Positions 5,712 to 8,925 of a stretch of DNA of 8,925 nucleotides are shown in pieces. The translations under genes were made by a program, and so were the position numbers. The stretch is from Leucobacter sp. Lineage in GTDB: Bacteria > Actinomycetota > Actinomycetes > Actinomycetales > Microbacteriaceae. Every line of letters begins with the position of its first letter. Within the stretch, counting starts at the first letter, position 1. The stretch lies in contig JAGNOB010000041.1 in assembly GCA_017990305.1 (NCBI GenBank), positions 1 to 8,925 on the forward strand, in the 5' to 3' direction. The notes under the pieces are model-generated. The model saw only the letters and a program-made list of their open reading frames with translations. It was not told where the DNA came from and made no database searches.

Positions 5712-6971
5712 ATGAAGGTTTACTCCAAGAAGTCTGCCGCCGCGATCGCACTGTTCGCAGGCGCAGCACTCGTACTCGCCGGCTGTTCATCCAACCCGGA
5801 AAAAGCTCCCGAAGAGGCCGCTGCCGGTGACACCGGCGCGCTCAAGATCGGCACGCTGTTGCCCCAAACCGGGACGCTGGCGCACCTTATCTTTGGGCCG
5901 CGCGCTGCTGTGAAGCTCGCAATGAACGAGATCAATGAGGCTGGCGGTGTGCTGGGGCAGGACATCGAGCTTGTCGTCGAGGGCAACGAGCATGACGCCT
6001 CTGACCCGACAATCATGAACAAGAGTGTCGACGAGATCGTCAAGGCCGACCCCTCATTCGTGCTCGGAGCAATGGGCACGGGTAACTCGAACGCTGCGAT
6101 GCCGCGGCTCACTGAGGCGGGGATTCTGATGGGTTCGCCGTCGAACACCGGTATCGCGATGTCGGGGATCAACGATCTCTACTTCCGCACCATTGCCTCG
6201 GACATCATCCAGGGCCGCGCGCTTGGCAACCTTGTGTTGCAGGACGGCAACACCACGGTCGCGATGCTGGCGCAGAACAACGACTACGGCATCGGTCTGC
6301 GTGACAACTTCCAGGAGACCCTTGAGGAGGCCGGGGCTGAGCTCGTCTATGGCGCGAAGGGATCCGGTGAGGAGTTCCCCGAGGGCCAGACCACGTTCAC
6401 GTCCGAGGTGACTGCGGCCCTCGCGAAGAAGCCGGACGCCATCGCAATCGTCAGCTACGAGGAAGCCAAGCAGATCATCCCTGAGCTTGCTGCTCAGAAG
6501 TTCGACCTGTCGAAGCTGTACCTCGTTGACGGTAACACCGTGCCGTATGAGGAGTTCGACGCCGGCCTGCTCGAGGGTGCACAGGGCACCACTCCAGGTC
6601 GCGCATCGAAGGGCGAGTTCCTTGACGCTCTCGTTGCCGCTGACAGTACTGCGACGCAGAGCACGAACTTCGCACCGGAGTCGTACGACGCCGTAATGCT
6701 TGTCGCGCTCGCGGCACAGAAGGGCGGCGGCACCGACACCGAGACGATCGTGGCGAACCTCGCTGCGGTCTCAGGTGCCGATGGTGGCGAGACCTGTGAC
6801 ACCTACAAGGATTGCCTCGCCCTGCTCGACGACGGCAAGGACATTCACTACGAGGGCCGCGCAGGTAGCGGCCCGCTGACCGACAAGAACGAGCCGTCGT
6901 CAGCACTCATTGGTATCTACAAGTATGACGACACCAACACGCCTGTCGCGGTTGGTGAGATCGAGGGCTAA
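5712..6971 (+). CDS. ABC transporter substrate-binding lipoprotein (branched-chain amino acid/LivJ-like family), copy 2
   Basis: Second solute-binding lipoprotein, a tandem paralogue of the preceding gene: 419 residues, aligned without a gap, with 306 of 378 positions identical from residue 42 by my hand count. The signal peptide ends in the lipobox LAGC with Cys25. The mature core starts at LKIGTLLPQTGTLAHLIFGP, and NNDYG and the cysteine pair 362/368 (ETCDTYKDC) are conserved. ATG 5712 has a strong site GGAAAGG (5697-5703) 8 nt upstream. Compared with copy 1, about nine neutral or acidic positions have become lysine, so its surface charge differs. Codon choice looks more uniformly G/C-ending, which may mean stronger expression. 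The signal peptides and linkers have diverged much more than the cores. The gene ends 14 nt before a strong terminator. With no transporter genes nearby, it must borrow a permease encoded elsewhere or act as a receptor; which one cannot be told here. Confidence 0.94.
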   Translation: MKVYSKKSAAAIALFAGAALVLAGCSSNPEKAPEEAAAGDTGALKIGTLLPQTGTLAHLIFGPRAAVKLAMNEINEAGGVLGQDIELVVEGNEHDASDPTIMNKSVDEIVKADPSFVLGAMGTGNSNAAMPRLTEAGILMGSPSNTGIAMSGINDLYFRTIASDIIQGRALGNLVLQDGNTTVAMLAQNNDYGIGLRDNFQETLEEAGAELVYGAKGSGEEFPEGQTTFTSEVTAALAKKPDAIAIVSYEEAKQIIPELAAQKFDLSKLYLVDGNTVPYEEFDAGLLEGAQGTTPGRASKGEFLDALVAADSTATQSTNFAPESYDAVMLVALAAQKGGGTDTETIVANLAAVSGADGGETCDTYKDCLALLDDGKDIHYEGRAGSGPLTDKNEPSSALIGIYKYDDTNTPVAVGEIEG

Positions 6972-6985
6972 GGCGCTCATCTGAC

Positions 6986-7027
6986 AGGTGAACCCCCGGC
7001 TCAGCGAGCCGGGGGTTCACCTTCTTT
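6986..7027 (+). terminator. strong rho-independent terminator between convergent genes
   Basis: AGGTGAACCCCCGGCTC (6986-7002) pairs perfectly with 7006-7022 around a 3-nt loop (AGC), a 17-bp stem without mismatch, followed by the T-rich tail TTCTTT (7022-7027). It lies between the stop of the second lipoprotein gene (6971) and the stop of the convergent acyl-CoA ligase (7035). The T-tail favours plus-strand termination. The stem could also stop minus-strand transcription, although a T-run is lacking on that side. Confidence 0.93.
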
Positions 7028-7034
7028 GGGGGCT

Positions 7035-8594
7035 CTAGCTCTGAGTGCTCAGCGATTCCCTGAGGGCGCGCCTGTTGAGTTTGCCCACGGCGGTCTTCGG
7101 AATCTCTGTCACGAAGAACACTCGCTTTGGCTTCTTGTAGCCTGCCAAGCGCTCGGACACAAAGCTCACGAGCTCCGCGGTGCTTACCTGAGCCCCTTCT
7201 CGAAGCACCACTGCAGCCGACACTGCTTCGACCCAGCGCTCGTCGGGCAGCCCGACAACGCAGCACTCGCGTACTTCGGGGTGCGCGGTGAGTGCGTTCT
7301 CGACCTCGAGCGGGTACACGTTGTAGCCGCCGGTGACGATCATGTCGCTGGTTCGATCCTTGATCGTGAGGTATCCCTGCGCATCGAGTAGCCCGATGTC
7401 GCGGGTGCGCACCCAGCCGTCAGCAGTGAACGTAGCCGCGGTGAGTTCTGGAGCACCGTGGTAGCCGTCGACAGCGGATGGGCCACGCACGACGATCTCG
7501 CCCGGGGTGCCCAGGGGCGCCTCGCTGCCGTCCTCAGCAATGATCTTCATCTCGACATCGAGCGAGGGCACGCCAGCGACACCCGCGAGCGCTAGCTGCT
7601 GATCTTCGGGGCGCAGTACAGCGAGACAGAGCGGGATCTCTGTCTGGCCGTAGTACTGCCAGAAGCGATGGCTTCCCCATGCGTGTATGGCTCGTTCGAG
7701 GAGCTTGGTCGGCATGGGCGAGGCGCCGTAAATCACCGACCGCAGCGCGGTCACGTCAGTGTCAGCGAAGTCTGGGTGGTCGACGAGTGCTGACAGCATT
7801 GTTGGCACAAGGTTAATCGCAGTGATCCGTTCGCGACTCAGGGTTGCGAGGAAGGCAGCCGGATCGAAGGAGGAGTGGATCACGGTGCGCGCGCCGCGCA
7901 GCCAGAACGGCACGACGAAGACGCCGCTCGCGTGAATGAGAGAAGCGGCGTGCAGCATCGCATCGCCCGGGAGAGGGTCGAGCAGGTTGAGCATGACATT
8001 GCGAGCGACCGATGCATACGAGGCCTGAGTGTGGCGCGCTGCTTTCAGGGTTCCGGTGGTGCCAGAGGTGAAGAGTGTGAGAATCACCTCGTCGGGATCG
8101 ACGTCGCGTTCGAATGGCTCCGGCGATTCGGCTGCTGCGAGTTCGCCGAGCGGCAACGCCCCAGTGGCGACGTCACCGAGGCTCAGCAGCTGCAGCCCGG
8201 GCGAGACTTCCGCGAGTTCAACGGCGCGATCTTCGAGTCCTGGCCCGACGACGAGGTGCTTCACGCCGATCTCGGCGAGCATTTGTGCATGCTCAACGGG
8301 GGAGAGCCGCGAATTCAGGGGAACCCTATTCAAGCCGGCACGAACGCACGCGAAGTCGACAGGAACGCTGAGTAGTCCGTTGTCGATGAGGAGGGCGACC
8401 GGCATGCCAGGGGTGAGTGTGGCTGGGCCACGCAGCGCGCGTGCGAGTTGCCAGCTGAGCGCGTCGACCTCTGCGACGGTCAGGGATGCGTCACCAAACG
8501 TGACGGCAACCCGAGGCGCGTGCTGGGCGGCACCGCGTGCGATGAGGTCGATTGTGAGAGGTTGGCGCGCCTTTGCGCCTCCGAGAACGGTCAT
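7035..8594 (-). CDS. AMP-forming acyl-CoA ligase/synthetase (ANL superfamily)
   Basis: A 519-residue adenylate-forming enzyme that activates a carboxylic acid with ATP to an acyl-AMP and transfers it to coenzyme A. Core motifs in order: phosphate-binding loop TSGTTGTLK (residues 176-184), YGQTE (315-319), TRDIGLLD with the ribose-binding Asp399, hinge region DRTSDMIVTGGYN (Asp413/Arg414), and the C-terminal PKTAVGK with catalytic Lys505. All catalytic positions are present. Two variants from the common consensus are leucine for proline in the loop (TLK for xPK) and TRD for TGD. Both look like subfamily features rather than damage. The frame stays open far upstream to 8882, but that stretch overlaps the hydratase in another frame and reads as arginine-rich nonsense, so ATG 8594 (MTVLGG) is taken as the start. 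Its Shine-Dalgarno is weak. The preceding hydratase gene on the same strand suggests a fatty or aromatic acid catabolic operon. Chain length and substrate cannot be read from sequence. Confidence 0.94.
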   Translation of the reverse strand: MTVLGGAKARQPLTIDLIARGAAQHAPRVAVTFGDASLTVAEVDALSWQLARALRGPATLTPGMPVALLIDNGLLSVPVDFACVRAGLNRVPLNSRLSPVEHAQMLAEIGVKHLVVGPGLEDRAVELAEVSPGLQLLSLGDVATGALPLGELAAAESPEPFERDVDPDEVILTLFTSGTTGTLKAARHTQASYASVARNVMLNLLDPLPGDAMLHAASLIHASGVFVVPFWLRGARTVIHSSFDPAAFLATLSRERITAINLVPTMLSALVDHPDFADTDVTALRSVIYGASPMPTKLLERAIHAWGSHRFWQYYGQTEIPLCLAVLRPEDQQLALAGVAGVPSLDVEMKIIAEDGSEAPLGTPGEIVVRGPSAVDGYHGAPELTAATFTADGWVRTRDIGLLDAQGYLTIKDRTSDMIVTGGYNVYPLEVENALTAHPEVRECCVVGLPDERWVEAVSAAVVLREGAQVSTAELVSFVSERLAGYKKPKRVFFVTEIPKTAVGKLNRRALRESLSTQS

Positions 8595-8665
8595 CGTGTG
8601 TCCAATCTGCAGGCGATCCTGCGGTAGGGGTGGGAACGAAGGGGAAAAGGAGATACGTGGATCGG

Positions 8666-8695
8666 AAGAGCGTCTGGCAGCTGCGGAGTGCTCTT
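8666..8695. promoter_or_regulatory. 30-bp dyad between hydratase and ligase genes, possible operator
   Basis: AAGAGC (8666-8671) and GCTCTT (8690-8695) are perfect inverted arms centred on the same point as the 8-bp palindrome GCAGCTGC (8677-8684). The symmetry with a zero-length centre suits a protein-binding DNA site better than an RNA hairpin. It lies in the 110-bp gap between the hydratase stop (8705) and the ligase start (8594). Acyl-CoA genes are often controlled by TetR- or GntR-type repressors, but no regulator gene is in view. I see no clear promoter hexamers in this gap. Confidence 0.3.
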
Positions 8696-8704
8696 GATGA
8701 TGGG

Positions 8705-8925
8705 CTAACGCTGCCGCGCGTCGAAGGAGCCATGTCGGCCCGCTCCCTGGGCGAAGCGGAGTGCTCCTGAGAGGCCCTCGCGCGCGACAATGGGTGCCCC
8801 GCCGCTCCCTTCCGCGCGGAGTGCCTCCGCGAGCGGCTGGTCGAGCCCCGCATAGGTAGCGGCCCGATCCGCCACCATGCACCCCTGCGGGAACGCGGCG
8901 AGCGTGTGCGCTAGGTCGGTGGCAG
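8705..8925 (-). CDS. C-terminal end of enoyl-CoA hydratase/isomerase (crotonase family), 5' end outside window
   Basis: Reading the minus strand from the right edge, an open frame of 72 residues ends at TAG (8705-8707). It has the typical tail of an enoyl-CoA hydratase: FPQGCMVADRAA, then LAEALRAEG, then the near-terminal block GALRFAQGAGRHGSF. This family hydrates 2-enoyl-CoA thioesters in beta-oxidation and related pathways. The catalytic glutamates and oxyanion-hole glycines lie in the missing N-terminal part, so activity cannot be judged and a sister activity (isomerase or dehalogenase of the crotonase fold) is possible. It is transcribed toward the acyl-CoA ligase, with 110 bp between the two, and the pair makes sense as consecutive steps: acid activation, then enoyl-CoA hydration after an oxidation step encoded elsewhere. 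No internal start codon is needed because the gene continues beyond the window. Confidence 0.85.
   Translation of the reverse strand, partial: ATDLAHTLAAFPQGCMVADRAATYAGLDQPLAEALRAEGSGGAPIVAREGLSGALRFAQGAGRHGSFDARQR

Noticed and set aside
5588..5830. 80-codon plus-strand frame overlapping the start of the second lipoprotein gene
   Set aside because: No good ribosome-binding site, runs into the lipoprotein gene out of frame, and becomes arginine-rich there; looks like chance.
8595..8882. Upstream extension of the acyl-CoA ligase frame by 96 codons
   Set aside because: It overlaps the enoyl-CoA hydratase end in a different frame, is rich in Arg/Gly/Pro, and family members start close to the MTVLGG methionine at 8594.

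Overview
The window is GC-rich throughout. It has long coding frames with G/C-biased third positions, a GTG start on smc, and a classical actinobacterial SMC protein. The best fit is a high-GC Gram-positive of the Actinomycetota, probably the Microbacteriaceae (Leucobacter- or Microbacterium-like). That placement rests on protein style, not on a database search.

Layout from left to right. (1) Bases 3-341 (+) are the C-terminal end of a membrane protein that enters from the left edge. (2) Bases 417-4109 (+) are a complete smc gene for the chromosome-condensation ATPase; it carries a low-complexity insertion just before the C-terminal head. (3) Bases 4110-4253 are a compact leader rich in perfect inverted repeats. 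It can fold as a three-stem junction (4126-4184) followed by a 10-bp stem (4200-4245) that buries the ribosome-binding site of the next gene. (4) Bases 4254-5513 and 5712-6971 (+) are two tandem paralogous lipoproteins of the branched-chain amino acid-type ABC substrate-binding family. Both are exactly 419 residues, align without a gap, and are about 81% identical from residue 42 on (hand count). No permease or ATPase gene accompanies them here. (5) A very strong 17-bp hairpin terminator (6986-7027) separates them from a convergent minus-strand unit. (6) On the minus strand, the C-terminus of an enoyl-CoA hydratase (8705 to the right edge) is followed by an AMP-forming acyl-CoA ligase (7035-8594).

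Functionally there are three unrelated blocks: chromosome maintenance (smc), extracellular solute capture (the lipoprotein pair), and acyl-CoA catabolism (ligase plus hydratase, which would activate a carboxylic acid and hydrate its enoyl-CoA). I see no mobile elements, tRNA or rRNA genes, CRISPR arrays or phage genes. The most interesting signal is not a protein but the leader of the first lipoprotein gene, whose shape resembles a translational riboswitch or another RNA-based control element. Nothing in the window is clear evidence of an undescribed multi-gene system.
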